Source: an uncultured Nodularia sp.
GTDB taxonomy: Bacteria > Cyanobacteriota > Cyanobacteriia > Cyanobacteriales > Nostocaceae
Direction of reading: 5' to 3'
Assembly (NCBI GenBank): GCA_903911355.1
Contig: CAIWDD010000005.1
Location: 1-64,000 of the forward strand
DNA length: 64,000 nt
How positions within the stretch are numbered: position 1 is the stretch's first letter; every line of letters begins with the position of its first letter. The notes under the pieces were generated by a model. It was not told the DNA's origin, did not search any database, and saw nothing but the letters and a program-made list of their open reading frames with translations. The position numbers were made by a program, and so were the translations under genes. Below are positions 46,369 to 55,786 of this stretch, piece after piece.

Positions 46369-47331
46369 CTAGTCACATTTTTTCATTTTGTTAATTTGTT
46401 GTTGCAATTCTTCAATTTGTTGTCGCAAAATTTCCGCTTCCTGTGAGGAAGTTTCGGAGGTAACATCTACTTCCCCTGATGCGGGCGATCGCTGATAATT
46501 TCCTGCGCGAATTTGTTGATATTGTTCAGATACAGACCACTCTTGCAAATACCGTAATCGTTCGACTGGGAAAGGATGGCTCAACATCGTGCCTTGAAAG
46601 CCATTATACAGCAAGAACTTATAAACCTGATTGAGTCTATTTTCATCTAGTAAATGATAACTTTCTGACTGTTTAACAAATTCTTCTAAGCTGCATTCAT
46701 GAGCATATTTAATACTACCGCCGGAAACTTTCATCATGGATGACATAACAGTGTTTAAGTCATCTATGACTAACAAAGCAGCCCGGTCTGCGGTTAACTC
46801 GGCTTTACGTCGCCATTCAAAAAAGGCATAAATCAAAGCTTGAGAGACGAAATTGCCAAGACCGAAGGTTAATTCCCCTAGGGCAGAAGCGGCACTCATA
46901 GCCCACATCGCCATTTGAATTAGAATAGTATGACCACATTTAATATGACCTAGTTCATGGGCTAAGACTGCCCTAATCTCGGAGGGATCAAGTAAGTCTA
47001 AGGTTCCTGTGTTGATGACTACGTAGGGATTTTCCTGCCCCAGGGCATAGCTATTAGCTTGGGGATTCTGTACGACAAACAATGCAGGTTCTGGGTAAAC
47101 GTCCAAATCGCGGACACATTCCCGGAACATATGGTAAATAGTGGGGTATTGACGCGTACTTACTTGGATGGTGTTACCCATCAGATAGACTAATTGGGGG
47201 CGTTCGTAGAACAATTCTACAAATTTACGAGCGATTAAATCAAATCCTGGCAAATTTCGTAAAGCTTTCTCGGCTTGGCGATCAAGTGGATGTCTGAAGG
47301 CTTCACTGGATATTCCTGTGTAAGTTGGCAT
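46369..47331 (-). CDS. M48 family metalloprotease
   Basis: A 320-residue peptidase with the zinc motif HEXXH in VLAHELGHIKCGH (two His and Glu) and the third ligand in the downstream RKAELTADRAALLV segment, as in the HtpX/M48 family. The hydrophobic stretch MAMWAMSAASALGELTFGLGNFV after the motif suggests weak membrane contact rather than the multiple helices of HtpX. The C-terminal 45 residues form a predicted coiled coil (SQEAEILRQQIEELQQQINKM). Substrate unknown. It is divergent from the helicase-like gene. Confidence 0.92.
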   Translation of the reverse strand: MPTYTGISSEAFRHPLDRQAEKALRNLPGFDLIARKFVELFYERPQLVYLMGNTIQVSTRQYPTIYHMFRECVRDLDVYPEPALFVVQNPQANSYALGQENPYVVINTGTLDLLDPSEIRAVLAHELGHIKCGHTILIQMAMWAMSAASALGELTFGLGNFVSQALIYAFFEWRRKAELTADRAALLVIDDLNTVMSSMMKVSGGSIKYAHECSLEEFVKQSESYHLLDENRLNQVYKFLLYNGFQGTMLSHPFPVERLRYLQEWSVSEQYQQIRAGNYQRSPASGEVDVTSETSSQEAEILRQQIEELQQQINKMKKCD

Positions 47332-47448
47332 AATTGAGGGTAATGGATGATGGGTGATGGGTCTTGAGTAGTCGCTAAGGACTAATTACAAGATAATGGA
47401 AATGGGGCGACGGAAATTAGAAATCACTTTGTATGGGATTAAAAGCTT

Positions 47449-48999
47449 GTGATTGAGGCTGAGGTTCATTTGTCACTACATAACTTCCTGCGATCGCAGT
47501 CGGGGTTTCCTTCCTGGCCCCATCATTTAACGATGGCAAGGTTGGTAGCGCGTGCCTTGCGCCTAGGACGTAGCGCCTTAATTCAAGTTGGGGCCGTTTC
47601 TGGCTATCAAGGTCGGTATCGCACTAGTTTTGTGGCATCGGCTTTGATGTGGTATGGTCCGGTAATTATTGTCGCCCCCGAAGCAGTACAGCAGCGGTTA
47701 CTACAGGTGGAAATTCCCCGTCTACAGCAGTGGTTACCAGCTAATAAACCGATTAGGACAGGTGAAGTTTGGCCGGGATCTGATTTTCCTGGAGTACTGC
47801 TGATATCTCCCCAGGCTTGGTTAAAGGGGCAGTTTGCATCTGCTGATGTTTTTCCTGCTGGGATTCCTACAATTATTGATGGGGTGGATGATTTAGAAGA
47901 TTGGGTACGGGATCACCTGACCCAAGATATTACACCCCATGATTGGGATCAACTGATGTTAGCTTGTCCTGACAAGGCGGACGTGATTCGCTCGGCACGG
48001 GCGCAACTAACTCGCGTTCTGTTCCAGCACCCAGTTAATCCCTATGAGTGCTATCTTATTTCTACCTTAGAAGAAAAAATATTATGTGATTTATATGAAC
48101 AAATAAGCTATGTAAAAACACTAACAAAGCCATGGGAAAATTTTGGTGCGCAATTGGTTAATAGTAAAGAAAATATCGGCGCATATTCTCTATTATGGGC
48201 AACACTTGATCGTCGCCAAGGGGTGTTTTATTTACACTCTGCTCCCATGGAATTAGGAAAAAGCATCGCGCCTATTTGGCTGAGACAACCAGTGGTGTTA
48301 GTGGGTAGCGCTTTGGAACCGGAAACTGAAGCGCCTTTGTTCCGTGAGCGTTTGGGTTTAAATGAGGTAACTTGCTTGAAGTTCTCTAATGAGACTCAAG
48401 GCGCAGCAATTCAATTGTATATACCCCATAAATTGCCTTTACCCAATACCCCAGAGTTTCAAGGAGCATTTATTCACAAAGTGCGGACACTGGTTTGTCT
48501 GAGCGCTACGGCCCCTGGTTTGACGGTTGTATTGGTGGGAGATGTGCCACTAAAGGCTCGATTGGGTGCTATTCTGGCCTCGGAATTTGGTTCACGGGTT
48601 CAGGTGGAAAAAACTTGTTTGGATGATAATGGGATTTTAATCAGTGGGTGGGAATTTTGGCGATCGCATCAGTCGGTTTTACCAGCACCCCATCTGTTAA
48701 TTATTGCGACTTTACCGTTACCATCTTTAGAAAGCCCCCTTGTAGCTGGTAGGGTTGCTTACTATAAGCGATCGCATCAGGACTGGTTTCGTCTATTCTT
48801 ATTACCAGCGGCTTTGAATGAATTACAACGAGCCATTGCACCAGTCCGAGAAAGTCAAGGTATTGTAGCTTTACTCGACAGTCGTGTAGTTAACCGCAGT
48901 TATGGCGCACAAGTACTGGCTGTCCTCAGTCCTCTAGCACGTATTAACTATCTTGATCCCAGTCTGTTTTCTCATCCTGATGGAGAGAGTTCTGACTAG
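47449..48999 (+). CDS. Helicase-like protein (DinG/XPD type) with degenerate ATPase motifs
   Basis: A 516-residue protein with GTG start. Its layout is that of an SF2 helicase: RLGRSALIQVGAVSGYQG where Walker A should be, IPTIIDGVDDLEDWV where the DEAH/Walker B should be, and a C-terminal domain with LPLPSLESPLVAGRVAYYKR and ALNELQRAIAPVRES in place of the motif VI QXXGRXXR. The GKT of Walker A and the GR of motif VI appear absent or altered. A catalytically weak or dead helicase relative, perhaps a scaffold, is the best reading. It is divergent from an M48 protease. Confidence 0.75.
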   Translation: MIEAEVHLSLHNFLRSQSGFPSWPHHLTMARLVARALRLGRSALIQVGAVSGYQGRYRTSFVASALMWYGPVIIVAPEAVQQRLLQVEIPRLQQWLPANKPIRTGEVWPGSDFPGVLLISPQAWLKGQFASADVFPAGIPTIIDGVDDLEDWVRDHLTQDITPHDWDQLMLACPDKADVIRSARAQLTRVLFQHPVNPYECYLISTLEEKILCDLYEQISYVKTLTKPWENFGAQLVNSKENIGAYSLLWATLDRRQGVFYLHSAPMELGKSIAPIWLRQPVVLVGSALEPETEAPLFRERLGLNEVTCLKFSNETQGAAIQLYIPHKLPLPNTPEFQGAFIHKVRTLVCLSATAPGLTVVLVGDVPLKARLGAILASEFGSRVQVEKTCLDDNGILISGWEFWRSHQSVLPAPHLLIIATLPLPSLESPLVAGRVAYYKRSHQDWFRLFLLPAALNELQRAIAPVRESQGIVALLDSRVVNRSYGAQVLAVLSPLARINYLDPSLFSHPDGESSD

Positions 49000-49102
49000 G
49001 TGAGTATTGACTTTTATCAATTACCATGCGATCGCCTCATAGCAAGCGCTATTATCAACTTTGGTGCAAGCATATTAAAACCTCATTCAAGAATTGTTGA
49101 TT

Positions 49103-49318
49103 ATGGGTGAAGCAAAGCGTCGTAAAACTACACTCGCACAGAACTACGGTCAAGAATCTCGAATCTTACCTTGGGTTCCCATCACCAAAACTCAGTCTGA
49201 ACAGTTCATGAACTGGACTACTCGCGGAACCTGGTTCTGTATTGGTGTTATGGTAGTAGCTTGGATAACTATCCGTTTTATCGGTCCGGCTTTCGGTTGG
49301 TGGCAAGTGGTCGATTAA
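49103..49318 (+). CDS. DUF2839 family small membrane protein
   Basis: A 71-residue protein from the ATG at 49103 (three extra codons possible from 49094). It starts MGEAKRRK, the DUF2839 hallmark, and has one C-terminal membrane helix (GTWFCIGVMVVAWITIRFIGP). The family is restricted to cyanobacteria and some plastids; function unknown. A 49-base hairpin follows immediately after the stop. Confidence 0.88.
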   Translation: MGEAKRRKTTLAQNYGQESRILPWVPITKTQSEQFMNWTTRGTWFCIGVMVVAWITIRFIGPAFGWWQVVD

Positions 49319-49319
49319 A

Positions 49320-49368
49320 ATATCCACCGCTATACTTAACTTATCAGGTATAGCGGCGGTTGGGATAT
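49320..49368 (+). terminator. Two-tier hairpin after the DUF2839 gene
   Basis: Inner stem CCGCTATAC (49327-49335)/GTATAGCGG (49348-49356) and outer stem ATATCC (49320-49325)/GGATAT (49363-49368). It begins 2 bases after the stop and has no U tract. A terminator or 3' end stabiliser is likely. Confidence 0.6.
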
Positions 49369-50125
49369 TAGGGTGATTCCTAAATTCTAATTTTACTTAC
49401 TGTGGGCGGTAATACCTCAAGAATTAGAAAATACTGACAAAATGGCACCATAACTATCCTGTATTCAGTTATTCTCAGTCATAAGCCATGGATACTTAGG
49501 TTAAGTACTTTGTAGTATTGTTGACAATAATAAAACACAGATTCAGCACTACTCCCACATATACCAATTGCTGCTTCGTCCCCTGGGAAAATAGTTTAGA
49601 TGAGTATTAGATTCAAGTGGAATGCCCTAGAGGATTGTCTACGAAAAATACGCCAGTAGTTTCAATTGTTGTTCTCAGACAATTTTGGCAGTATACAGCA
49701 GATTAGGTGATAGATAGGTACTATCTGAAGGTTAAAAATATTTGGTCATCCTGACCATCTAACTGTACCTCAACCAAGTAGAAATTGCTGTATGTCCGGC
49801 AAAATGACCAATGGAAATTTTATACTGTTGACTCATACCAAATTTGGGTTACCCTGAAAACGGAATTGTTTCAGTTAGGCATTTAGTCGGACATACATAA
49901 CTAAAGAGGTGAAGTTTATGAAATACGTCCGAGCAGTCAATCCCTGAAATTGAATAGTTTGATACCGCAAGCTGTAAATTTATTTACTACCCTAAGCAAG
50001 GTAATTAATTAATAATCCTACAGGATTTTGGTAAAGGTAATGTTTAGTCTACAATACCAGTGGATGCAAAAAGCTAAAGAAAATATAAAGACGACTGAAA
50101 TCACTGTGGTGTCTGGAGGAAAAAA
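49369..50125. other. Gene-free region with a long-range inverted repeat and a micro-ORF
   Basis: Contains a perfect 10-bp inverted repeat, TGTATGTCCG (49789-49798) and CGGACATACA (49888-49897), 109 bases end to end. Downstream, GAGGTGA (49906-49912) is positioned as a ribosome site for a nine-codon frame MKYVRAVNP (49918-49947). The inverted repeat could be a small mobile relic or a structured leader. No conventional gene is visible. Confidence 0.4.
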
Positions 50126-50467
50126 GTGTTTCTGAGACTAGCGCATCAACACCAACAATTCGTTCAAGACTTGGTAATGAATCTACAAGCCTTGGCAATT
50201 GTACTAGAACGACGTGGATACCCCGCGTCATGTTATACCTGTGGCGACCAGATGAATAGTGCTTCATTTATGGTAAGCTTAGGCGACAATCACTTGATTC
50301 GATTCTTAGTATCCGATTATGGGATTACTTGGACTGAAATGCGAGATGATCGTGAATTAATGAAGTTAGAGGGTGCAGAAGCCATTAATCAGTTACAAGA
50401 ACTGGCTGATCTTGTCAAACAATCTACGCCAAATGGTTCCGGCAACAAAACTCTGGCTAAAAAGTGA
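50126..50467 (+). CDS. DUF1815 family protein
   Basis: A 113-residue protein with a GTG start and strong GGAGG ribosome site. It matches the cyanobacterial DUF1815 family by the unbroken segments QFVQDLVMNLQALAIVLE, RRGYPASCYTCGDQMNSASF and LGDNHLIRFLVSDYGITWTE. Two Cys in SCYTCGD may bind metal or be redox active. The family has no assigned function. It lies alone after a 750-bp gene-free region that may hold its promoter. Confidence 0.85.
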   Translation: MFLRLAHQHQQFVQDLVMNLQALAIVLERRGYPASCYTCGDQMNSASFMVSLGDNHLIRFLVSDYGITWTEMRDDRELMKLEGAEAINQLQELADLVKQSTPNGSGNKTLAKK

Positions 50468-50688
50468 TAGCCTTGACCATGTGCAATAACTAAAATGTTT
50501 GTTCTGATTGCGGGTTGACAGTGTAAACACAAGTGAAAAAACCTGATACACATTTATTTTCATTTGCTAGGGTGCGTTATGGACTATGCTCCTAACGCAC
50601 TTGGAAACATTGGTGTTTACATAGCAGTGAGTCCCGGTAGACAATTCTGTGAGATGTGGAACATTCATAACTCTTAACAAACTGAAAA

Positions 50689-51186
50689 ATGTCTGAGAAA
50701 GAAGCGATTCCAGGGGAATTACCAGCAAATAGTGCCATTGATGTACCATCAAACGGCAAATTTGAGAGTTGGTTTGAATATCCGGTAAGAGTACAACCCC
50801 ATCATACTGACTATGGGGGTGTGGTTTGGCATGGTACTTATTTAACTTGGATGGAAGAAGCAAGGGTAGAATGTTTGCGCTCCATCGGTATTGATTTTGC
50901 TGATTTAGTGTTATTAGGCTGTGATTTACCGGTAGTAGAACTTTCAGTACGTTATCACCGTGCAATTCAGTTAGGAATGGCTGTAATTGTCAAAACGCGT
51001 ATTGCTGAAGTAAGCGGTGTCCGCATGAACTGGGATTATGGAATTGTTTCCATAGATGGACAGCAGTTATACACCACGGCTAAGGTCACATTAGTAGGAT
51101 TGGATCGCGAAAGAGGTAAGATCATGCGTCAGCTACCTGCAAGTATTAAGGATGCGTTAGAGAAGCTTCCTAGGTTAGAAAAATGA
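50689..51186 (+). CDS. Hotdog-fold acyl-CoA thioesterase
   Basis: A 165-residue protein with the 4HBT/YbgC hotdog motif: PHHTDYGGVVWHGTYLTWMEEARVE carries the conserved Asp that activates water in YbgC-type enzymes, with TDYGG and WHGTYL in the right order. The C-terminal VELSVRYHRAIQLGMAVIVKT continues the fold. It probably hydrolyses acyl-CoA or a benzoyl-CoA-like thioester. It is not the known cyanobacterial DHNA-CoA thioesterase by motif. The substrate is unknown. The first 20 residues are variable. Confidence 0.9.
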   Translation: MSEKEAIPGELPANSAIDVPSNGKFESWFEYPVRVQPHHTDYGGVVWHGTYLTWMEEARVECLRSIGIDFADLVLLGCDLPVVELSVRYHRAIQLGMAVIVKTRIAEVSGVRMNWDYGIVSIDGQQLYTTAKVTLVGLDRERGKIMRQLPASIKDALEKLPRLEK

Positions 51187-51223
51187 TCCGCAATACAGAT
51201 AGGTTGCTAATAGGTGATATAAT

Positions 51224-51412
51224 CTATTGAGGTGGCGAAATTGTTTGAGCAATTTGCATAATCTGTTGCCAAATGTCTTCAGGTGTGATTCCAAAACCGA
51301 CATTTAATAAAACTACTATAGCTGCAATTGTTAATGCGTTCTTAAAAGTAGTTCTGAGAACTTTTAACAAGATAACAAAGACTATCCAAGCAAGAATGAG
51401 GATGGGAATCAT
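51224..51412 (-). CDS. Small membrane protein
   Basis: A 62-residue protein with two hydrophobic segments (PILILAWIVFVILLKVLRTTF and ALTIAAIVVLLNVGFGI) and a short cytoplasmic-type tail. It looks like a conserved cyanobacterial small membrane protein, but I know no family name or function. It converges on the thioesterase gene with 37 bp between them. Confidence 0.55.
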   Translation of the reverse strand: MIPILILAWIVFVILLKVLRTTFKNALTIAAIVVLLNVGFGITPEDIWQQIMQIAQTISPPQ

Positions 51413-51823
51413 AAATTTTATTTCCTGAATATGTCCTATTTTTAATGGTGAGAGTGAATATTGATGTATGTGTTTAATATTATTTTCCTTGAAAGATGCA
51501 CAAAACAGTAAGACTGAAAATACTGGCTATATTTTGGTTGGAGGATTGGTAACTCACTAAAAGGGGATAGAAAATAGTCTTGTAGAAGTTGCAAGCAGCT
51601 TAATAATATTCTTGATCGTATATTTTCGCACTAATTCTTGTCGGGGGACTCTACCCTATATCTTCCATATGCTTGTGATAAATCCGTGATATTTGAATCA
51701 ATATTAGTAATTTTTAAGAATTGACGCTTAAGTATATCTAAATTTTATCACTCAGCCACAATGATTTATCAAGCCAGTGAGGAGGGTTAGCCTGAATAAC
51801 CGACCTCACTAAATATTTTGATA
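51413..51823. other. Intergenic region without recognised features
   Basis: About 410 A/T-rich bases between the small membrane protein start and the dxr stop. I see no reading frame, strong hairpin or repeat. Confidence 0.5.
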
Positions 51824-53032
51824 CTATCGACTTGTAGGGGACAGGGGAATTACCTTGGTAGGAGATTTTAACTGGTGAGCTAATGTTACAACTTCTTGCC
51901 TAGCCCATTTATCTGCTGCCAAAATGTCATTTAAAGATGGATTGCTACAGTTATGATTTTGATGGCGATCGCAGACTAATTCGATACATCGGGGAATATC
52001 TAAAAATTGAATTTTCTCATCTAAAAATAAAGCCACAACCTGCTCATTGGCAGCATTTAATACAGCGGGCATGGAACCCCCAGCTTTACCAGCAGCATAG
52101 GCCAACTGCATACAAGGATACTTCTGGTGGTCTGGTTCACGGAAAGTCAAATTACCAGCCTTAACCAAATCTAGCCTTTCCCAGTCCGTGTAGATGCGCT
52201 CAGGCCAAGACAAAGCATAAAGTAAAGGTAACCGCATATCTGGCCAACCCAGTTGAGCCAAAACCGATGTATCTTGTAACTCAATAAGTGAGTGAATAAT
52301 ACTTTGGGGATGAATGACAATATCAATATCTTGATAATCTAAGCCAAAAAGGAAATGAGCCTCAATTACCTCTAATCCCTTATTCATTAAAGTAGCCGAG
52401 TCTACGGTAATTTTTCGCCCCATAGACCAATTGGGATGCTTGAGAGCATCAGCAACGGTTACCTCTGCTAACTTGGCTACATCCCAATCACGGAAAGCCC
52501 CACCGGAAGCAGTGAGTAAAATTCGCCGTAAGCCATTCTTGGGGACACCTTGGAGACACTGAAAGATTGCGGAATGCTCAGAGTCAGCGGGTAAGAGTTT
52601 GACGCCGTGTTTTTCTACCAGAGGTAAAACCACTGGACCCCCTGCGATTAAAGTTTCTTTATTTGCTAAAGCAATATCTTTACCAGCTTCAATAGCAGCG
52701 ATAGTCGGTAATAAACCAGCACAACCGACAATACCCGTAACTACGGTTTCCGCATCACCATAACGGGCGACTTCGATGACTCCAGAAGTACCAGCGAGTA
52801 AAATAGGTTGGGGATCAAGGTCTTTGATGGCTGCTTGCAGTTCTGGTAATTTCTCCTGGGCAGAAATCGCCGCTATACTGGGTCGAAACTGGCGAATTTG
52901 AGCCGCTAACATCTCTACATTATTCCCCGCAGCCAATCCCACGATCCGAAATTGGTTTGGATACTGAGTGACGATATCTAAAGTTTGAGTACCGATGGAG
53001 CCGGTAGAACCCAGAAGGGTAATAGCCTTCAT
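51824..53032 (-). CDS. dxr: 1-deoxy-D-xylulose 5-phosphate reductoisomerase
   Basis: A 402-residue Dxr, the second and committed step of the MEP isoprenoid pathway, which feeds carotenoids, phytol and quinones. The N-terminus binds NADPH ([17 protein letters not shown]), the metal and substrate loop [17 protein letters not shown] contains the conserved Asp and Glu, and the flexible loop [12 protein letters not shown] plus [32 protein letters not shown] carries the second set of conserved residues. The length is normal. No other MEP gene lies nearby. Confidence 0.97.
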   Translation of the reverse strand: MKAITLLGSTGSIGTQTLDIVTQYPNQFRIVGLAAGNNVEMLAAQIRQFRPSIAAISAQEKLPELQAAIKDLDPQPILLAGTSGVIEVARYGDAETVVTGIVGCAGLLPTIAAIEAGKDIALANKETLIAGGPVVLPLVEKHGVKLLPADSEHSAIFQCLQGVPKNGLRRILLTASGGAFRDWDVAKLAEVTVADALKHPNWSMGRKITVDSATLMNKGLEVIEAHFLFGLDYQDIDIVIHPQSIIHSLIELQDTSVLAQLGWPDMRLPLLYALSWPERIYTDWERLDLVKAGNLTFREPDHQKYPCMQLAYAAGKAGGSMPAVLNAANEQVVALFLDEKIQFLDIPRCIELVCDRHQNHNCSNPSLNDILAADKWARQEVVTLAHQLKSPTKVIPLSPTSR

Positions 53033-53209
53033 AATTGCTTAAGAATTTACAGACAACTTCTAGTTTGACACTCTCCTGTACCAGATTGTCGGGAATTTTA
53101 GTTTTTCTCGTTTATACCTGAGAGATTTAAACCCCCATTTTGAGATAATATTTGGGACTATAGTTTAGGTAGTCTGAAGCATTAATTAGCGGAAAACAGG
53201 CAGTTAATC

Positions 53210-54667
53210 ATGAGTAAAAATGGTTGGTTGGGACTGGGGAAACAAAGCCTAATTTCACCTGGTGCTATTGGTTGGATGATTGGGGTGGGTACTTTAATTT
53301 TATTTACGGCTAGTAGTTTAAGACACTTTTTATTTCAATCAACTGCCCTGGATCTAGCTGTATTTGATCAATGGATATATTTAACAAGTCAAGGATTACC
53401 GCCCATTTCATCTTTCTTTGGTTTTCACATGATCGGAGATCATGCTGCTTTTATTCTATATTTGATCGCCCTGCCATATCGAATTTATCCTAATGTCCAT
53501 TGGTTGTTTGCAATTCAAGCCTTCGCTTTAGCAATAGGGTGTTTACCTATATATACCTTGAGTTTGCAAACTGGTTTATCCGTCACTTATGCGAGAGCAA
53601 TAGCTGTTTCTTATTTGCTTTATCCTGCCTTATTCAATATCAACTTTTTTACTGACTTTCGCCCAGAAGCAATTGCAGTTACAGCAATACTATGGGCAAT
53701 GTGGGCTGGAATTGCAGGCAAAACTAGACAGTTAATTATAGCTATTACTTTAATACTGATCTGCAAGGATACTTTAAGTTTAACCGTGGTTGCTTTCGGC
53801 ATATGCCTATGGTTGAGCAAGCATAGACGTATTTATGGAATTTGTTGTATTGTAGCAGGTATAGTTTGGTATTTACTAACAATTGGTTATCTTGTTCCTT
53901 GGCTGAGGGGTGGTGAAGCAGGTGGGGTCGTATTTTATAATTCTCTTGGTAATTCTCCTAGAGAAATTATCTGGAATATTATTAGTAATCCTGGGTTAAT
54001 TTTAGGCAGGTTTTTCTTACCTGATACATTGTTTTATTATTTCCTACTCATACTACCAGTAATTATTGGAGTACATTGGCGAAAATCAATGGCATTGTTA
54101 CCTGCATTGCCAATGTTGCTTCTCAATATTATCTCTGACTATTCGGCGCAACGAGATTTAATTCATCATTATTCTCTGCTAATTTTTCCATTTATTATTG
54201 TCTGGATGTTGGATTCAATCAGACATTACCAAAAGGAAAGAACAAGACGTTGGTTACAGCCTTCCATTTTAATAACTTGGGCTATTATTGTATTTTTGCT
54301 CTTAGGCAAGTATGATTTCTTTATGACCAGGTATTTATCAAATATACCAAATCTCGAATTTCTTCATACTGCTGTTAGCTTAGTACCAAATCAATCCAGT
54401 GTTATCACAACCTCAACCATAGCTCCCCATTTGAGCCATCGACAAAATATTAAACTCATTAATATGAATTTGAATGCTGTACAAATTAGTGAGCAAGGAT
54501 TTGATTATGTCCTCTTAGATTTAAATATGAACAGAAAGAAAAATGCTGAATTTAACCAAAATTTAATCAATGAAATGAAAACTAACCAAGCATTGAACCT
54601 AGTATATCAGAATGGTGATGTTTACTTATTTAGGAAAAGCTCTGAAGGGGTGACAAATTCGGACTAA
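53210..54667 (+). CDS. DUF2079 membrane protein
   Basis: A 485-residue protein with about ten membrane helices. The DUF2079 pattern is clear: ALDLAVFDQWIYLTSQGLPP, then SFFGFHMIGDHAAFILYLIALPY and FFTDFRPEAIAVTAILWAMWA. DUF2079 proteins resemble membrane glycosyltransferase-type folds (GT-C), with a periplasmic C-terminal domain (LISNLEFLHTAVSLVPNQ area). The function is not established; polysaccharide or glycolipid work is a guess. A decayed paralogue with an internal deletion lies 1.1 kb downstream. Confidence 0.88.
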   Translation: MSKNGWLGLGKQSLISPGAIGWMIGVGTLILFTASSLRHFLFQSTALDLAVFDQWIYLTSQGLPPISSFFGFHMIGDHAAFILYLIALPYRIYPNVHWLFAIQAFALAIGCLPIYTLSLQTGLSVTYARAIAVSYLLYPALFNINFFTDFRPEAIAVTAILWAMWAGIAGKTRQLIIAITLILICKDTLSLTVVAFGICLWLSKHRRIYGICCIVAGIVWYLLTIGYLVPWLRGGEAGGVVFYNSLGNSPREIIWNIISNPGLILGRFFLPDTLFYYFLLILPVIIGVHWRKSMALLPALPMLLLNIISDYSAQRDLIHHYSLLIFPFIIVWMLDSIRHYQKERTRRWLQPSILITWAIIVFLLLGKYDFFMTRYLSNIPNLEFLHTAVSLVPNQSSVITTSTIAPHLSHRQNIKLINMNLNAVQISEQGFDYVLLDLNMNRKKNAEFNQNLINEMKTNQALNLVYQNGDVYLFRKSSEGVTNSD

Positions 54668-54879
54668 ACCCTTATCGAATAAGGATTGTCAAAGAGTCAG
54701 CCTGGAAAAGATGAAAACAAATTGGGAACCTATTCCAACATAAAATTCAGACTTGTGGGGTTTAGTTATTGAGAATAGAATCAATAAAGCTAGAAAACGA
54801 TGTTTACTTTTTCAAGGCGCAAACCTTCAAAACCCTTGCTGCATATTTAATTCAAAGGTTTTTGTCACCCCGTCAGACA

Positions 54880-55137
54880 CTAATCATGACTTATCAAACA
54901 TCCTGTAAAACTTCCATTACTGGCTGTATTCTTGTCGTGGCAATGTCTGTGTAATAGTTGTAAGTTTTTGTATTCATCTTTTCCACCTTTGGAGATGGGT
55001 AAGATGTGGTCAACTTCCATTACATCACCGTCCCTAAAGTAGTGCCCACATAATCGACATTTACCCTTTTGCCTTTTAAGTATAGTACTTACGCAAGATT
55101 GGACTAAAAACCTAGTTCTGATGTACGGGTGATTCAT
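54880..55137 (-). pseudogene. Remnant of a group II intron maturase: HNH endonuclease domain only
   Basis: An 85-codon frame with an HNH motif: KRQKGKCRLCGHYFRDGDVM, then VDHILPISKGGKDEYKNL and LQLLHRHCHDKN, with the paired Cys and His/Asn. This is the C-terminal zinc-HNH domain of LtrA-type maturases. The reverse transcriptase, domain X and the intron ribozyme are missing, and its first 20 codons read through the small inverted-repeat element at 55087-55172. No domain V hairpin is visible downstream (54668-54880). It is most likely dead. Confidence 0.72.
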
Positions 55138-55172
55138 GAATTACCCCGACTTTCGTTCTGTTTTGCGTAAGT
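55087..55172. mobile_element. 86-bp miniature inverted-repeat element
   Basis: Bounded by ACTTACGCAA (55087) and TTGCGTAAGT (55163), perfect inverted copies. The middle contains a near-palindrome GGTGATTCATGAATTACC at 55128-55145. It has no gene and fits a MITE, and the ACTTACGCAA ends resemble those of common cyanobacterial insertion sequences. It lies at the edge of the HNH remnant, so insertion may have ended that gene. Confidence 0.68.
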
Positions 55173-55271
55173 CCTGATTCTATGTAATTAATTAAAAAAA
55201 ACATAATTACTACCCTGTCAGGAGATATTTCACTGCACAAAAGATAGGTAATTCAGAGGCTGAAATCAAAT

Positions 55272-55769
55272 TTATCCTAGCCAACCACCACTACCATAGT
55301 TGAACCATTGTGATCCCAACCAAACCACGCCAACTGCAGCAATTACCCACATCAGCCGATTTAACTTAGGTACAGATAATGATGTTAACATGACACCAAT
55401 AGATACAAAAGCATAGGGTGTACCAAAGTAATAACGAGCATTGCTATACAGGTATCCAGCATTAGCCAAGAAGTTAATGATGCAATGAACGCCAGAAAAT
55501 GCTACTGCGTAAAGCACAGTAAACGAGATCCAATTATTGAGTACCTGTCTGGGGTTGTCGATGGGTATAGACTTGATCCAGCCCTTGGCAAAATAACTTA
55601 ATCCTGTAAGAATAGCTATAAACAATAGGGGATGGAATAAAAAAATGTATATCCATGGTTTAGATGGAAGATTAATAACGATTTCCCTCCAACCTCGATA
55701 GATGGCGTATAACAGGTAGCCCAATACGGCAAAAACTAGAATAGATGTATAAAGGGCGTGGATATCCAT
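55272..55769 (-). pseudogene. Truncated multi-pass membrane protein
   Basis: A 165-residue frame from the ATG at 55769 with four or five membrane helices (ILVFAVLGYLLYAIYRGW, FLFHPLLFIAILTGLSYFA, VLYAVAFSGVHCIINFLANAG, VAAVGVVWLGSQWF). It resembles the C-terminal half of a larger polytopic membrane protein, and the start abuts the DUF2079 remnant on the other strand, where a 5' part would be expected. A 5'-truncated gene at a rearrangement junction is the likeliest reading, though a free small membrane protein is possible. Confidence 0.5.
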
Positions 55770-55786
55770 CAGTAAAGACCGGGGGA

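Noticed and set aside
54769-54954. 61-codon forward ORF opposite the HNH remnant
   Set aside because: It lies antisense to a recognisable HNH domain and has no ribosome site or family.
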